The position numbers and the translations under genes are program-made. Below the pieces are notes generated by a model that was given only the letters and a program-made list of their open reading frames with translations, had not been told where the DNA came from and ran no database searches. A DNA stretch of 64,000 bases from Plantactinospora soyae. GTDB taxonomy: Bacteria > Actinomycetota > Actinomycetes > Mycobacteriales > Micromonosporaceae. The stretch spans positions 3,968,001 to 4,032,000 of the forward strand of contig NZ_JADBEB010000001.1 of the NCBI RefSeq assembly GCF_014874095.1, in the 5' to 3' direction. Of this stretch, positions 35,434-45,466 are shown one piece after another (the stretch's first letter is position 1; every line of letters begins with the position of its first letter).

Positions 35434-38400
35434 ATGGCGGGCCGTGCCTCCTCTCAGCCGAACCGGCGCCGGAACGGGTCGACCACTCGTACCGGCGCCA
35501 CTCGTGCCGGCAACACCCGAGCGCGTCAGTCCGCGCGGGCCCGAGCCGCGGCGGCACGCCGTCCGGCCCGGACCAGTCCGGCGGTGTACGTCGGCCGCGC
35601 ACTCGGCGGGGCCTGGATGGGGCTGGCCCACGGCGTCGGTTGGGCGATGCGGGCCGCGGGCCGGCAGGCGGCGACCGCACGCGACCTCGATCCGGAACAC
35701 CGACGGGACGGCGCCGGCCTGCTGCTGCTCGGCCTGGCGATCCTGAGCGGCGTGGCGGTCTGGTTCTCCTCGGCCGGACCCGTCGGCGGTCGGCTTGCCG
35801 ACACCATCCGGCTGTTCTTCGGCGCGATCTCCATCGTCCTGCCGGTCCTGCTGCTGATCGGGGCGGTCCGGCTGATGCGGGAGCCGGGCGAGCCGGCGCA
35901 CCGGGGACGAGGACTGGTCGGCTGGACGGCCCTCATCGTCTCCACCGCCGCGCTGCTGCACATCGGCCAGCATCCGGTGACCAACCTCCAGCGGGACTAC
36001 GCCGGTGGCCTGATCGGTGCCGGCGTCGGGCAGCCGCTCGAACAGGCGGTCAGCGCCTGGGTGGCGGTGCCGCTGCTGGTCCTGCTGCTGCTGTTCGGGC
36101 TGCTGGTGGTCACCGCCACCCCGCTCAACAAGGTTCCGGAGCGGCTCGGCCTGCTGGCCGGGGCGGTGCTGGGCCGCCCCGAGACCGACGAGCCCGAGGT
36201 GGAGGAGTCGACGCGGACCCCTTCGGGACGCCGGTCGACCCGACGCCGGTCCGCCCGCCCTGACCTGGCGGACGACGAGGCCGACTACGACGACGACCCG
36301 CCGGCCGAGTCCGTACCGCTGCCGCGCAAGCCGCCGGCCAAGGTGCCCGCCGCCCGCAAGACCCCCGAGCCGCCGGAGCACTCGGCACCGCCGACCCGGG
36401 CCGAGCAGTTGGCGATCACCGGGCTGGCCGGCGACTACAAGCTGCCACCGACCAACCTGCTGCGCCCGGGTGGCGTGGCGAAGACCCGTAGCCGGGCCAA
36501 CGACGAGGTGATCGCGGCACTGACCGGGGTCTTCGACCAGTTCGACGTGGATGCGGCGGTCACCGGCTTCACCCGGGGCCCGACCGTGACCAGGTACGAG
36601 GTCGAGCTGGGACACGGCGTCAAGGTGGAGCGGATCACCCAGCTCTCCCGCAACATCGCGTACGCGGTCAAGTCGCCGGACGTCCGGATCCTCAGCCCGA
36701 TCCCGGGCAAGAGCGCGGTCGGGGTGGAGATCCCGAACAGCGACCGTGAGGACGTGGCGCTCGGCGACGTACTCCGGTCCCGGGCGGCGACGAGTGACCA
36801 CCATCCGATGGTGGTGGCGCTCGGCAAGGACATCGAGGGCGGCTTCGTGGTGGCCAACCTCGCGAAGATGCCGCACATCCTGATCGCGGGCGCCACCGGT
36901 GCTGGGAAGGCTCTCGCCCTGGACACGCCGATCCCCACCCCGGACGGCTGGTCCACAATGGGTGACCTCAAGGTCGGCGGCCGGGTCTTTGACGAGCGCG
37001 GGCGGGCCTGCAACATCGTCGCGGCCACTCCTGTGATGTACGGCCGTCCGTGTTTCGAGGTCGAGTTCTCCGACGGCACCGTGATCGTCGCCGATGCCCA
37101 GCACCAGTGGCGTACGACCACCCGCGCCGGTCGAACACAGCGCACCCACCGGTGGCGGAACGGTTCGTACTGGTCCGCCGACGATGCCAGACTGGTCGCC
37201 AGCCGAACCGAACAGGTGCTCACCGAGCCAGAGCGTCTGGTATCGATCAATGATGTGGTGTCGGATCTCGGTCAGCCGTTTCAGAACGTGCTCCATCACG
37301 TAACCAGAGACCTGCCGAAATTCGGGCTGCGGGCGAGGGTGACCTATCAGCGCGGTGGGCGCGATGTGACACGCTCGGTGCAGACCTACTCGAGTCACCG
37401 GATGTATCAGGCACTCCGTGACCGGATTCTGGCTCCGGGCCGATCGGCCCGGAGACGCGTTCTCGACGATCGGCCGGTCACCACGGCGGAGATCGCCGCG
37501 TCACTCCGCGTGACAGGTCGTAACAACTCGTGGGTCAACCACGCGGTAGCGGTGTGCGAGCCGTTGGAATACCCCGAACAGGATCTTCCGATCGCCCCGT
37601 ACACCCTGGGTTGCTGGTTGGGAGACGGGACGACTCACGCCGCGGGCTTCACCTGCGCCGACGATGAGATCCTCGACTACATCCGTGCGGACGGGTACCT
37701 CGTCAACAGACAACCACGGGGTCGCCTCCACTACACGATCTCGAACAGTCCCGAACGTGGCCGGCGAATCGCCGAAGCGGTGGCGCTGGCCGCTGAGGGT
37801 GTCAGTTTGGCTCGGGCGGCCCGGCACTGCGGCGTCGGTCTCTCGGCGACGTACCGGGCGGCCGACGGCAGATTTCCACCGGGCAAGAGGGCTTCCGCCG
37901 TGCCGACCACGGCGCCTCGGGAGCGCTACCGGACGATGCGCGAAATGTTCCGACAGATCGGCGTCAAGCACATCCCCGACGCGTACCTGCGTGCGTCGGA
38001 GCAGCAGCGGCGAGCGTTGCTGGCGGGCCTACTGGATACGGATGGCACGGTCTCCAAGCACGGCGGTGTCGAGTTCGCGGTCACCAACGAAGCGCTGGCG
38101 CGGGACGTTCTGGAGTTGATTCTCGGCCTCGGTTACCAGGCCAGCCTGACGACGAAGCGGGTCAAGGGTCGCCGCGAGGACAGTTCCACCTGCTACCGGA
38201 TCCACTTCACCCCCCCTGACAAGGTGTTCCGGTTGACCCGGAAGCTGAGTCGACAGGTGACCAGCACCCGGTCCACCACCTCTCAGCGATACATCGTGGA
38301 TGTGCGGCCGATCGAGTCCGTACCAGTCCGATGCATCGAGGTCGACAGCCCGAGTCACCTGTACCTGGCCAGTCGATCCTGTATTCCGACGCACAATTCC

Positions 38401-39387
38401 AGTTGCCTCAACACCCTGTTGGTGTCCGTGCTGACCCGGGCCACCCCGGACGAGGTGCGGCTGCTGCTGATCGACCCCAAGCGGGTCGAGATGACCAACT
38501 ACGAGGGGATCCCGCACCTGGTGACGCCGATCGTCACCAACCCGAAGAAGGCGGCGGACTCGCTGGACTGGGTGGTCCGCGAGATGGACATGCGCTACGA
38601 CGACCTCGCCGCCGCCGGGGTACGGCACATCGACGACTACAACCGCAAGGTGCGGGCCGGCCAGGTCAAGCCGCCAGCGGGCAGCGAGCGGGAGATCCGG
38701 CCGTACCCGTACCTGCTGGTGGTCGTCGACGAGCTGGCCGACCTGATGATGGTCGCCCCGCGCGACGTGGAGGACTCGGTCGTCCGGATCACCCAGCTTG
38801 CCCGCGCCGCCGGCATCCACCTGGTGCTGGCCACCCAGCGTCCCTCGGTCGACGTGGTGACGGGTCTGATCAAGGCGAACGTGCCGTCCCGGCTGGCCTT
38901 CGCGACGTCGTCGCTGGCCGACTCCCGGGTCATCCTCGACCAGCCGGGCGCGGAGAAGCTGATCGGGCGCGGTGACGGCCTCTTCCTGCCGATGGGTGCC
39001 TCGAAACCGGTACGCATCCAGGGTGCCTGGGTCACCGAGAACGAGATCAACGACATCGTCAAGTTCTGCAAGGACCAGCGCGAGCCGGAGTTCCGGCCAG
39101 ACGTACTGGCCCCGGCGCAGGCGACGAAGAAGAAGGTCGACGAGGACATCGGCGACGACCTCGACCTGCTCGTCCAGGCGATCGAGCTGGTGGTCACCTC
39201 CCAGTTCGGCTCCACCTCGATGCTCCAGCGCAAGCTGCGGGTCGGCTTCGCCAAGGCGGGCCGGCTGATGGACCTGATGGAGACCCGGGGCATCGTCGGG
39301 CCGTCCGAGGGCTCGAAGGCCCGGGACGTGCTGGTGAAGCCGGACGAGCTGGATGAGGCCCTCGCCGCCCTCCGCCCACAGGAGTAA
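35434..39387 (+). CDS. ftsK: FtsK/SpoIIIE DNA translocase interrupted by an intein
   Basis: The precursor has 1317 residues; without the intein the protein is 821, a normal actinobacterial FtsK. A basic N-terminus is followed by about four membrane helices (residues 90-230), an acidic/Pro linker, then the RecA-type motor. Walker A reads GATGAGK with its Ser split off by the intein (residues 493-988), and resumes as [12 protein letters not shown]. Walker B is [11 protein letters not shown]. The gamma winged-helix domain ends the protein ([21 protein letters not shown]), and binds KOPS-like sequences. FtsK pumps DNA through the septum during division or sporulation. Its stop lies in a 52-nt palindromic element. 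The host gene is GC-rich like its surroundings, unlike the intein. Confidence 0.95.
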   Translation: MAGRASSQPNRRRNGSTTRTGATRAGNTRARQSARARAAAARRPARTSPAVYVGRALGGAWMGLAHGVGWAMRAAGRQAATARDLDPEHRRDGAGLLLLGLAILSGVAVWFSSAGPVGGRLADTIRLFFGAISIVLPVLLLIGAVRLMREPGEPAHRGRGLVGWTALIVSTAALLHIGQHPVTNLQRDYAGGLIGAGVGQPLEQAVSAWVAVPLLVLLLLFGLLVVTATPLNKVPERLGLLAGAVLGRPETDEPEVEESTRTPSGRRSTRRRSARPDLADDEADYDDDPPAESVPLPRKPPAKVPAARKTPEPPEHSAPPTRAEQLAITGLAGDYKLPPTNLLRPGGVAKTRSRANDEVIAALTGVFDQFDVDAAVTGFTRGPTVTRYEVELGHGVKVERITQLSRNIAYAVKSPDVRILSPIPGKSAVGVEIPNSDREDVALGDVLRSRAATSDHHPMVVALGKDIEGGFVVANLAKMPHILIAGATGAGKALALDTPIPTPDGWSTMGDLKVGGRVFDERGRACNIVAATPVMYGRPCFEVEFSDGTVIVADAQHQWRTTTRAGRTQRTHRWRNGSYWSADDARLVASRTEQVLTEPERLVSINDVVSDLGQPFQNVLHHVTRDLPKFGLRARVTYQRGGRDVTRSVQTYSSHRMYQALRDRILAPGRSARRRVLDDRPVTTAEIAASLRVTGRNNSWVNHAVAVCEPLEYPEQDLPIAPYTLGCWLGDGTTHAAGFTCADDEILDYIRADGYLVNRQPRGRLHYTISNSPERGRRIAEAVALAAEGVSLARAARHCGVGLSATYRAADGRFPPGKRASAVPTTAPRERYRTMREMFRQIGVKHIPDAYLRASEQQRRALLAGLLDTDGTVSKHGGVEFAVTNEALARDVLELILGLGYQASLTTKRVKGRREDSSTCYRIHFTPPDKVFRLTRKLSRQVTSTRSTTSQRYIVDVRPIESVPVRCIEVDSPSHLYLASRSCIPTHNSSCLNTLLVSVLTRATPDEVRLLLIDPKRVEMTNYEGIPHLVTPIVTNPKKAADSLDWVVREMDMRYDDLAAAGVRHIDDYNRKVRAGQVKPPAGSEREIRPYPYLLVVVDELADLMMVAPRDVEDSVVRITQLARAAGIHLVLATQRPSVDVVTGLIKANVPSRLAFATSSLADSRVILDQPGAEKLIGRGDGLFLPMGASKPVRIQGAWVTENEINDIVKFCKDQREPEFRPDVLAPAQATKKKVDEDIGDDLDLLVQAIELVVTSQFGSTSMLQRKLRVGFAKAGRLMDLMETRGIVGPSEGSKARDVLVKPDELDEALAALRPQE
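36910..38397 (+). other. Class 3-type intein with LAGLIDADG homing endonuclease in ftsK
   Basis: 496 residues inserted in frame between GATGAGK and SSC of the Walker A motif (protein residues 493-988). Residue 1 is Ala ([14 protein letters not shown]), not Cys/Ser/Thr. Block B reads ADAQHQW with His557 and Trp559 (B:12). Block F reads [16 protein letters not shown] with Cys967 (F:4). Block G is CIPTHN with Thr986 (G:5), His987 and Asn988, followed by Ser+1. Trp-Cys-Thr plus Ser+1 is the class 3 signature, where the block F Cys does the first attack. The endonuclease motifs are LGCWLGDG (residues 725-732) and LAGLLDTDG (863-871), both with Asp. A helix-turn-helix-like segment ([20 protein letters not shown]) lies between them. 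Base composition is visibly lower in GC than the extein. Confidence 0.93.
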
Positions 39388-39437
39388 GGAAGGGCCCCTT
39401 CCTATCGTTTCCGGTAGAAGAAGGGCCCCTTCCTAAC
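39386..39437 (-). terminator. 52-nt double-palindrome element, copy 3
   Basis: Inverted relative to copies 1 and 2, again 52 nt with AGGAAGGGGCCC/GGGCCCCTTCCT arms around GGTAG-type centre. It starts inside the ftsK stop codon and ends about 46 nt before the next gene, so it would end ftsK transcription. Here the downstream gene points the same way. Confidence 0.7.
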
Positions 39438-39471
39438 CGGTTCTCCTTGACCTCAAGCGCGGTTGAGCCAG

Positions 39472-39477
39472 CAGTCT
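39472..39477 (+). promoter_or_regulatory. -10-like box before the cyclodeaminase gene
   Basis: CAGTCT ends 6 nt before ATG 39484. A TTGACC at 39447-39452 is 19 bp upstream of it. Less typical than the other leaderless boxes because the first base is C. Confidence 0.4.
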
Positions 39478-39483
39478 GGGCGG

Positions 39484-40455
39484 ATGACCCGATTCATCAC
39501 CGACGCTGAGGTGGCGGCCCGGCTGGACGCCGGGACGGCCGTGTCGACCATCCGGGAGGCGTTGCTCGCCGCGTACGAGGGCCGGCTCGTCGCGCCGCCC
39601 CGGGTCTCCGCGCCGTTGGCCGAGGGCCGGCTGGTGCTGACCGCTGGCCAGCTGACCGGCGAATGGTACGGCTTCCGCTCGTACGACACCTTCGGGCATC
39701 CAGAGGCCGAGCAGGTGGTCGCCCTGCACGACGCCGGTACGGGGCGGGTCCGGGCGATCGCGGTCGGGCAGGAGATCGGCTCCCGCCGTACCGGGGCGCT
39801 CGGCGGGGTGGCCGTGGACGCGCTCGCCCGGCCCGAGGCGAGCACGGTCGGGGTGATCGGCGCCGGTGGACAGGCGTGGACCCAGGTCTGGGCGGTCGCG
39901 GCGGTCCGCCGGCTCAGCGAGGTCACCGTGTACAGCCGTACTCCGGCCGGGCGGGAGAAGTTCGCGGCACGGGTCCGGGCCGAACTGGGCATCGCGGCGC
40001 GGGCGGTGCCGAGCCCGGCCGAGGCGGTTCGCGAGCGCGACGTGGTGCTGCTCGCCACCACCAGCCCCACTCCGGTGATCTCGGCCGCCGACCTGCGCCC
40101 CGGCACCCATCTGAACACCGTCGGGCACAAGCAGATCGGCCGGGCGGAGTTCGGCACGGATCTGCTGGACCGGGCGGATCTGCTGGTCACCGACTCGATG
40201 GCCCAGGCCGGGGCGTACGAGCCGCCGATGCTCGCCGCCGCGGCGCCGTACGCCGGCCGGCTGCGCTCGCTGGGCGCGGTGCTCGCCGGGGCGGTTCCGG
40301 GCCGGAGCACGGCGGACCAGGTGACCATGTTCTGCTCGGTCGGTCTGGCCGGCGGCGAGGTCTTCCTGCTCGACCGGCTGACCCGGGAGATCCCCGAACT
40401 GACCGGTTCCGGTGCCCCACCCCGGGAAGTGGATCAGGTTGCCTGGTCGGAGTGA
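39484..40455 (+). CDS. Ornithine cyclodeaminase / mu-crystallin family protein
   Basis: 323 residues. The family catalyses NAD(H)-linked deamination or imine reduction of amino acids (ornithine to proline, or alanine/ketimine reactions). The Rossmann motif [16 protein letters not shown] and the conserved [15 protein letters not shown] segment are present, with [10 protein letters not shown] later. The exact substrate is not predictable. ATG 39484 is favoured by a -10 box, though TTG 39463 is in frame. It sits between ftsK and rimO, where it appears to be an extra gene in the conserved order. Confidence 0.88.
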   Translation: MTRFITDAEVAARLDAGTAVSTIREALLAAYEGRLVAPPRVSAPLAEGRLVLTAGQLTGEWYGFRSYDTFGHPEAEQVVALHDAGTGRVRAIAVGQEIGSRRTGALGGVAVDALARPEASTVGVIGAGGQAWTQVWAVAAVRRLSEVTVYSRTPAGREKFAARVRAELGIAARAVPSPAEAVRERDVVLLATTSPTPVISAADLRPGTHLNTVGHKQIGRAEFGTDLLDRADLLVTDSMAQAGAYEPPMLAAAAPYAGRLRSLGAVLAGAVPGRSTADQVTMFCSVGLAGGEVFLLDRLTREIPELTGSGAPPREVDQVAWSE

Positions 40456-40505
40456 GGCATCCGACCCGGACAGCCTGCCGTGGATGGCGTGTCCGGCCCT
40501 CCCGG

Positions 40506-40511
40506 TACCCT
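40506..40511 (+). promoter_or_regulatory. -10 box of rimO (leaderless)
   Basis: TACCCT ends 6 nt before GTG 40518 and only 3 nt before ATG 40515. The spacing favours the GTG as first base of the transcript. Confidence 0.45.
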
Positions 40512-40517
40512 CGGATG

Positions 40518-42026
40518 GTGTCTGCCGCTTCCTCCTCCGCAATTCCCGGCCGTCGGGTCGCACTGCTGACCCTCGGCTGCGCCCGTAACGAGGTCGACTC
40601 GGAGGAGCTGGCGGCCCGGCTGCACGCCGACGGCTGGCAGGTGAGCACCGACGGCGAGGGCGCCGACGTGGTCCTGGTCAACACCTGTGGCTTCGTCGAG
40701 AAGGCCAAGCAGGACTCGATCCAGACCCTGATGGCCGCCGCCGACACCGGGGCCAAGGTGGTGGCGGCCGGCTGCATGGCCGAGCGGTACGGTCGGGAGC
40801 TGGCCGACAGCCTGCCCGAGGCCGAGGCAGTGCTCAGCTTCGACGACTATCCGGACATCTCGGCCCGGCTCGACGCGGTCCTCGCCGGTGACAAGATCAC
40901 CGCGCACACCCCCCGGGACCGGCGTGAGCTGCTGCCGCTGACCCCGGTGGCCCGGCAGCGCAGCGCGGTCGTGGTGCCCGGCCACGCCACCGCCGGAGCC
41001 CGTCCGGCCGGCGGCACCCTGGTCGCCGACGAACACACTCCCGCGCATCTGCGCCAGGTGCTCCGCCGACGCCTCGACTCCGGCCCGGTCGCCTCGCTCA
41101 AGCTGGCCAGCGGCTGCGACCGGCGCTGCGCGTTCTGTGCCATTCCGGCGTTCCGGGGCGCCTTCGTCTCGCGTACCCCGGACGAGCTGCTGGCCGAGGC
41201 CGAGTGGCTGGCCGGCTCCGGCGTACGGGAACTGGTGCTGGTCAGCGAGAACTCGACCTCGTACGGCAAGGACCTCGGGGATCCCCGGTTGCTGGAGAAG
41301 CTGCTTCCGCAGCTCGCCGCGATCGACGGAATCGTCCGGGTCCGGGCCAGCTATCTACAGCCGGCGGAGACCCGCCCGGGTCTGGTGGAGGCGATCGCCA
41401 CCACACCGGGAGTGGCCGCCTACTTCGATCTCTCCTTCCAGCACTCCAGCGAGCCGGTGCTGCGCCGGATGCGCCGATTCGGGTCGACCGACCGGTTCCT
41501 CGAACTCCTGGCGACGGTCCGGGAGTTCACTCCCGAGGCCGGGGCGCGGAGCAACTTCATCGTCGGCTTCCCCGGCGAGACCCGGAGCGACGTCGACGAG
41601 CTGGTGCGCTTCGTCTCCGCCGCCCGGCTGGACGCGATCGGCATGTTCGACTACAGCGACGAGGACGGCACGGAGGCTGCCAACCTGCCGGGCAAGGTCT
41701 CGGCGGCGACCGTGAAGCGCCGCTACGACCGGTTGTCCGCGTTGGCCGACGAACTCTGCTCGCAACGCGCGGAGGAGCGGCTCGGCTCGACCGTCGAGGT
41801 GCTGGTCGACTCGGTGCAGGACGGCGTGCTGGAGGGGCGGGCAGCCCATCAGGCACCGGAGGTGGACGGCTCCACCACCCTGGTCGCGCCGGCCGAGGGC
41901 GGGGTCGACCTCGCCGTACTGCGGCCGGGTGACCTGGTCCGGGCCACGGTGACCGGTACCGAGGGCGTGGACCTGATCGCCGTACCGGAAGAGATGATCT
42001 CGGCGGCGCCGCGTAGGGCGGGATGA
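40518..42026 (+). CDS. rimO: Ribosomal protein S12 methylthiotransferase RimO
   Basis: Radical-SAM enzyme with two Fe-S clusters that methylthiolates Asp of ribosomal protein S12. The N-terminal UPF0004 domain has its three cysteines ([27 protein letters not shown]). The radical-SAM CxxxCxxC is in [13 protein letters not shown], and a TRAM domain ends the protein ([11 protein letters not shown]). At 502 residues it carries an insertion of about 40 residues ([19 protein letters not shown]) between the first two domains, seen in actinobacterial RimO. ATG 40515 is an equal alternative. It is followed by pgsA. Confidence 0.95.
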   Translation: MSAASSSAIPGRRVALLTLGCARNEVDSEELAARLHADGWQVSTDGEGADVVLVNTCGFVEKAKQDSIQTLMAAADTGAKVVAAGCMAERYGRELADSLPEAEAVLSFDDYPDISARLDAVLAGDKITAHTPRDRRELLPLTPVARQRSAVVVPGHATAGARPAGGTLVADEHTPAHLRQVLRRRLDSGPVASLKLASGCDRRCAFCAIPAFRGAFVSRTPDELLAEAEWLAGSGVRELVLVSENSTSYGKDLGDPRLLEKLLPQLAAIDGIVRVRASYLQPAETRPGLVEAIATTPGVAAYFDLSFQHSSEPVLRRMRRFGSTDRFLELLATVREFTPEAGARSNFIVGFPGETRSDVDELVRFVSAARLDAIGMFDYSDEDGTEAANLPGKVSAATVKRRYDRLSALADELCSQRAEERLGSTVEVLVDSVQDGVLEGRAAHQAPEVDGSTTLVAPAEGGVDLAVLRPGDLVRATVTGTEGVDLIAVPEEMISAAPRRAG

Positions 42027-42098
42027 CGCCGGTGAGCGCGGCGGCCTGTCCGGGGCGTGCCGCCGGTCCGGTGGCGTCGAGTGCGGCGGGATGACGTC

Positions 42099-42833
42099 GT
42101 GACCGAGGCGGCGGATTCGGGGCCGGGCAAGGCGGGCGTTCCGGTGTCCGGTGCCCCGGTGGGGCCGGGCCCGGCCGGCGGCCTCGGCCGTACCGCCGGC
42201 ACGCTCGACGCCGCGCCGGGCCGGGTCGGTCCGGTACCGATCGTCAACGCGGCCAACGCGCTGACCGCGCTCCGGCTCGCCCTGGTGCCGGTCTTCATCG
42301 GCCTGGTGATCGCCTCCGACATGGTCGACTCGGGGTGGCGGATGGCCGCCTGCCTGACCTTCGCCTTCGCGTCGATGACGGACCTGGTGGACGGCTGGAT
42401 CGCCCGCCGGTACGCCCTGGTGACCTCGTTCGGCAAGGTGGCCGACCCGATCGCCGACAAGGCGCTGACCGGGACCGCACTGGTCTTATTGTCGTGGTAT
42501 GACCGTATTCCTTGGTGGATCACCGTGCTGATCCTGACCCGCGAGTTCGGGGTCACGCTGATCCGCTTCTGGGTGATCCGCTACGGCGTCATCGCGGCCA
42601 GCCGGGGCGGTAAGGCCAAGACCGCCGTCCAGATCCTGGCGATCGTCTGGTACCTCTGGCCGGTCCCCGCCGGGCTGGTCGGCGTCGGTCCGTGGATCCT
42701 GGCCGTCGCCGTCGTGGTGACCGTGCTGACCGGGCTCGACTACGTGGTCCGGGCACTGCGGCTGCGGCGTCCGGGCGGGGTGGCCGCGGCTTCCGGGGCC
42801 CGGCCGGAGCGCGCGGGAGGGTCGGATGGATGA
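42099..42833 (+). CDS. pgsA: CDP-diacylglycerol-glycerol-3-phosphate phosphatidyltransferase
   Basis: PgsA makes phosphatidylglycerol phosphate, the first step to phosphatidylglycerol and cardiolipin, in the cytoplasmic membrane. The CDP-alcohol phosphatidyltransferase motif (DGxxAR...GxxxDxxxD) appears as DGWIARRYALVTSFGKVADPIADK. Four to six hydrophobic segments follow. The first ~50 residues are Gly/Pro/Ala-rich and not conserved. GTG 42099 gives MTEAAD; another frame has ATG 42091. The 244-residue gene overlaps cinA by 8 nt, so the two are translationally coupled. Confidence 0.92.
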   Translation: MTEAADSGPGKAGVPVSGAPVGPGPAGGLGRTAGTLDAAPGRVGPVPIVNAANALTALRLALVPVFIGLVIASDMVDSGWRMAACLTFAFASMTDLVDGWIARRYALVTSFGKVADPIADKALTGTALVLLSWYDRIPWWITVLILTREFGVTLIRFWVIRYGVIAASRGGKAKTAVQILAIVWYLWPVPAGLVGVGPWILAVAVVVTVLTGLDYVVRALRLRRPGGVAAASGARPERAGGSDG

Positions 42834-43350
42834 CGCGGTCCGCGCCGTCGACAGCGCGGCTGCCGCCGTCGTGCACGCGCTCGCCGACCGGGCCGAGAGC
42901 CTGGCGGTGGTCGAATCACTCACCGGCGGGCTGCTGGCCGCGGCGATCGTCGACATCGCCGGGGTGAGCAGCGTGTTCCGGGGCGGGCTGGTGGCGTACG
43001 CGACCGAGTTGAAGTCGTCGCTGGTCGGCGTACCGGCGGACCTGCTGGCCGCACGCGGGGCCGTCGACCCGGACGTGGCGGTGGCACTGGCCGAGGGCGG
43101 CCGGGTGCGTTGCGGGGCGGACTGGTGCCTCGCCACCACCGGGGTGGCCGGGCCGGAGCCGCAGGACGGCCAGCCGGTCGGCCTGGTCTTCGTCGCGGCG
43201 GCGGGACCGTCCGGCACCGTGGTACGCCGGCTCGAACTCGCCGGCAACAGGTTGCAGATCCGGATCGAGGCGGTGACCGGCGCGCTGCGGCTGCTGGCCG
43301 ACCGGCTGCACGCCGAGGCCGCCGGCAGCCCGGCGGGCCGGACGGGCTGA
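42826..43350 (+). CDS. cinA: CinA C-terminal domain protein (nicotinamide-nucleotide amidase)
   Basis: 174 residues, the stand-alone CinA/PncC domain that converts nicotinamide mononucleotide to nicotinate mononucleotide (NAD salvage). Signature blocks are AVVESLTGGLLAAAIVDIAGVSSVFRGGLVAYAT and TGVAGPEPQDGQPVGLVFVA. The ATG overlaps the pgsA stop. The pgsA-cinA-clgR order is shared by many actinomycetes. It lacks the N-terminal COG1058 domain of full CinA, as usual for the group. Confidence 0.93.
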   Translation: MDDAVRAVDSAAAAVVHALADRAESLAVVESLTGGLLAAAIVDIAGVSSVFRGGLVAYATELKSSLVGVPADLLAARGAVDPDVAVALAEGGRVRCGADWCLATTGVAGPEPQDGQPVGLVFVAAAGPSGTVVRRLELAGNRLQIRIEAVTGALRLLADRLHAEAAGSPAGRTG

Positions 43351-43680
43351 CCGGTCACCGGACCGAACCGTCCGGCGCCGCTGCCCCGGACGAGGCGGCC
43401 GGCGCCGATGCCCGGATGACGGCTCACCGTGGTGACGTTCGCCGAGCGGGCGCGCCGGGGCTGGTGCCCGGACGAGGGCCCGGGCCGGTACCCGGATGAC
43501 GGGCGGGGTCGAGCCGGGCCGGAGTGGCGGGCCGGGATGTCGGAAGCGGCCGTACCGGGTACGGTTGCGGGAAGGCTCGGGCAGTCGACGTCGTGGCTCA
43601 GCTCCGCTCAGCGGTGTGATCGACGCGGCGGCGCCGGTCCGACGTCCGGGAAGTCTTGGTCCCGCGACACGGGAGGTGCG
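43351..43680. other. 330-bp gap between cinA and clgR
   Basis: No separate gene is supported. The clgR frame is open back to 43429 but this part lacks conserved features. It contains the SigE-like promoter (43542-43566) and a small palindrome CCGCTCAGCGG (about 43607-43617), which may belong to clgR control. Confidence 0.5.
43542..43566 (+). promoter_or_regulatory. Candidate SigE-type promoter of clgR
   Basis: GGAAGC (43542-43547) and CGGTTG around 43562-43567 (GTT at 43564-43566) are about 17 bp apart, close to the GGAAC/cGTT pattern of extracytoplasmic sigma E. In mycobacteria clgR is in the SigE regulon. Assignment is by eye. Confidence 0.35.
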
Positions 43681-44304
43681 ATGGTCCTGCTACGCCGGGT
43701 GATCGGTGACGCGCTACGGGCGCGTCGGCAGGGGCAGCACCGGACCCTGCGCGAGGTGTCCTCCGCCGCCAATGTCAGCCTCGGCTACCTCTCCGAGATC
43801 GAACGCGGGCAGAAGGAGGCGTCGAGCGAGCTGCTGGCGGCCATCTGTGACGCCCTCGGAGCCCGGCTCTCGGAGCTGCTCCGCGACGTCAGCGACACGG
43901 TCGAGGTGGCCGAGCAGCCGCCCGGAGTCCTGGTACCGGCGCAGGAGCGTCCGAGCACCGAGCGGATGGCCCCGGCCGAGCGGATGGCGCCGGCCGAGCG
44001 GATTGTGCCGAGTCGTCCAAAGTCGGGATCGTCGGCGGACGAGCCGGTCCGGGGCGAGCCCGCCACCCAGTCCGCGCACGTCGAGGCGCCCCTGCCCCGG
44101 GCGGCACTGGCCGAGCCGGCCGTACGCAGCCTGGCCGAGGCCGGGGTGCGCCAACTCGCGACCGACGCGGTACGGCAGATCACGACCGACGGGACCGTGT
44201 CGGTGACGGTTCGGCAGGAATCGCCGCTCAAGACGACCCTGCGGACCACCCGCCGGATCCGGCCGGCCGGCAACCCCGAGCGTGACGTCGTCTGCGTCGG
44301 CTGA
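43681..44304 (+). CDS. clgR: XRE-family regulator ClgR
   Basis: Helix-turn-helix activator of protease genes (clpP, clpC, lon) and of the envelope-stress response. The N-terminal HTH reads [37 protein letters not shown], nearly standard for ClgR. The ~110-residue tail is low in complexity, with three ERMAPA/ERI repeats (about 43968-44010), and ends with RDVVCVG. GGGAGGTGCG precedes ATG 43681. pspA and pspM follow, as in the mycobacterial clgR-pspA-rv2743c-rv2742c operon. The hydrophobic C-terminal residues VVCVG resemble a degron, and ClgR is itself a Clp substrate in related bacteria. Confidence 0.9.
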   Translation: MVLLRRVIGDALRARRQGQHRTLREVSSAANVSLGYLSEIERGQKEASSELLAAICDALGARLSELLRDVSDTVEVAEQPPGVLVPAQERPSTERMAPAERMAPAERIVPSRPKSGSSADEPVRGEPATQSAHVEAPLPRAALAEPAVRSLAEAGVRQLATDAVRQITTDGTVSVTVRQESPLKTTLRTTRRIRPAGNPERDVVCVG

Positions 44305-44434
44305 CGGCCGGCTCTCCCCGGGGCGACTCCGCCACCGCCCTGCTCGGACGGGTATGGAGCGGATTCCGGCGTCGACGGGTCGGGAAGGTGTGGCTCGGTA
44401 GGGGCGTACCGAGTTACGGTGGCCCCCTAGCGGC

Positions 44435-44449
44435 ATATCCGGTGGATAT
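44435..44449. promoter_or_regulatory. ATATCC-GGT-GGATAT palindrome upstream of pspA
   Basis: Perfect 6-bp arms around GGT, about 125 nt before pspA in the 268-nt clgR-pspA gap. An operator for a stress regulator is possible. Confidence 0.4.
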
Positions 44450-44572
44450 CCCCCTGAGGTTGTATGCCGGGGTGGCGCGAGACTGGGACGATGGAGATCG
44501 TGTCGCGCGGGCGCCTCGACGGGCCGGCCCGACACGGCTTCCGGAGCGATCACACTGAGGGGATACCGGGAC

Positions 44573-45436
44573 ATGGCGAACCCGTTCGTCAAGGGCTGGC
44601 ATTACATGATGGCCTTGTTCGGCGCCAAGATCGATGAGCACGCCGATCCCAAGGTGCAGATCCAGCAGGCCATCGAGGATGCGCAGCGTCAGCACCAGGC
44701 GTTGGTGCAGCAGGCCGCGGCTGTGATCGGCAACCAGCGCCAGCTCGAGATGCGGCTGTCCCGGCAGATGTCCGAGGTCGAGCGCCTGCAGGGGATGGCC
44801 CGGCAGGCCCTGGTGCTCGCCGATCGGGCCCGGGCTGCCGGTGACGAGACCGAGGCGACCAAGTACGAGCAGAGCGCGCAGACCGTCGCCACCCAGCTGG
44901 TCGCCGCCGAGCAGTCGACCGAGGACCTCAAGACCCTGCACGACCAGGCCATCGGCGCTGCCGCACAGGCCCGGCGGGCGGTCGAGAACAACTCGATGAT
45001 CCTCCAGCAGAAGCTGGCCGAGCGGGCCAAGCTGCTCAGCCAGCTGGAGCAGGCCAAGATGCAGGAGAGCGTGGCCCGGTCGCTGGAGTCGATGTCCGCG
45101 CTCGCCGCGCCGGGCAACACGCCCTCGCTCGACGAGGTGCGGGACCGGATCGAGCGGCGCTACGCCAACGCGATGGGCCGGGCCGAACTGGCCGGCAACT
45201 CCGTCGAGGGGCGGATGCTGGAGATCCAGAAGTCGACCCTCGACCTGGCCGGCTCGTCCCGGCTGGAGCAGATCCGGTCCAGCATGGCGGGCGAGAAGCT
45301 GGCCGGCGCGGGCGGTCCCGCCGTCGAGTCGGCGGCACCGACCGGGGACTCCGCCGGGGTGGCCCGGCTCGACGAGATCCGTGCCAGCCTGGCCAGGGAC
45401 AAGCAGGCCGGCGGGAACAGCAACGCTGCCGGCTGA
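44573..45436 (+). CDS. pspA: Phage shock protein A (PspA/IM30)
   Basis: Coiled-coil membrane-stress protein that coats and repairs the inner membrane. The 287-residue protein begins [20 protein letters not shown], the amphipathic N-terminal helix, and then runs as long heptad-like helices ([25 protein letters not shown] and so on). The C-terminus holds an Ala/Gly-rich linker and a repeated segment ([14 protein letters not shown] and [15 protein letters not shown]), likely a second helical tail. It follows clgR and precedes pspM, reproducing the actinobacterial Psp module. Confidence 0.94.
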   Translation: MANPFVKGWHYMMALFGAKIDEHADPKVQIQQAIEDAQRQHQALVQQAAAVIGNQRQLEMRLSRQMSEVERLQGMARQALVLADRARAAGDETEATKYEQSAQTVATQLVAAEQSTEDLKTLHDQAIGAAAQARRAVENNSMILQQKLAERAKLLSQLEQAKMQESVARSLESMSALAAPGNTPSLDEVRDRIERRYANAMGRAELAGNSVEGRMLEIQKSTLDLAGSSRLEQIRSSMAGEKLAGAGGPAVESAAPTGDSAGVARLDEIRASLARDKQAGGNSNAAG

Positions 45437-45466
45437 GCCGGCGGTCCATAGCGAGAAGGGGGCGAC

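Noticed and set aside
36910-38397. Ordinary class 1 intein, or a split intein
   Set aside because: Residue 1 is Ala and block F has the Cys; one continuous frame joins both halves, so not split.
8961-39437. Terminal inverted repeats of an insertion sequence
   Set aside because: The copies are complete elements at separate gene ends; core genes, not a transposase, lie between them.
43607-43617. ClgR box
   Set aside because: CCGCTCAGCGG is a palindrome but does not fit the published ClgR pattern (GTTCGC-N5-GCG) well; kept only as a note.
43429-43680. In-frame extension of clgR to 43429
   Set aside because: Start at 43681 has GGGAGGTG and family length; extension lacks conservation and covers a probable promoter.
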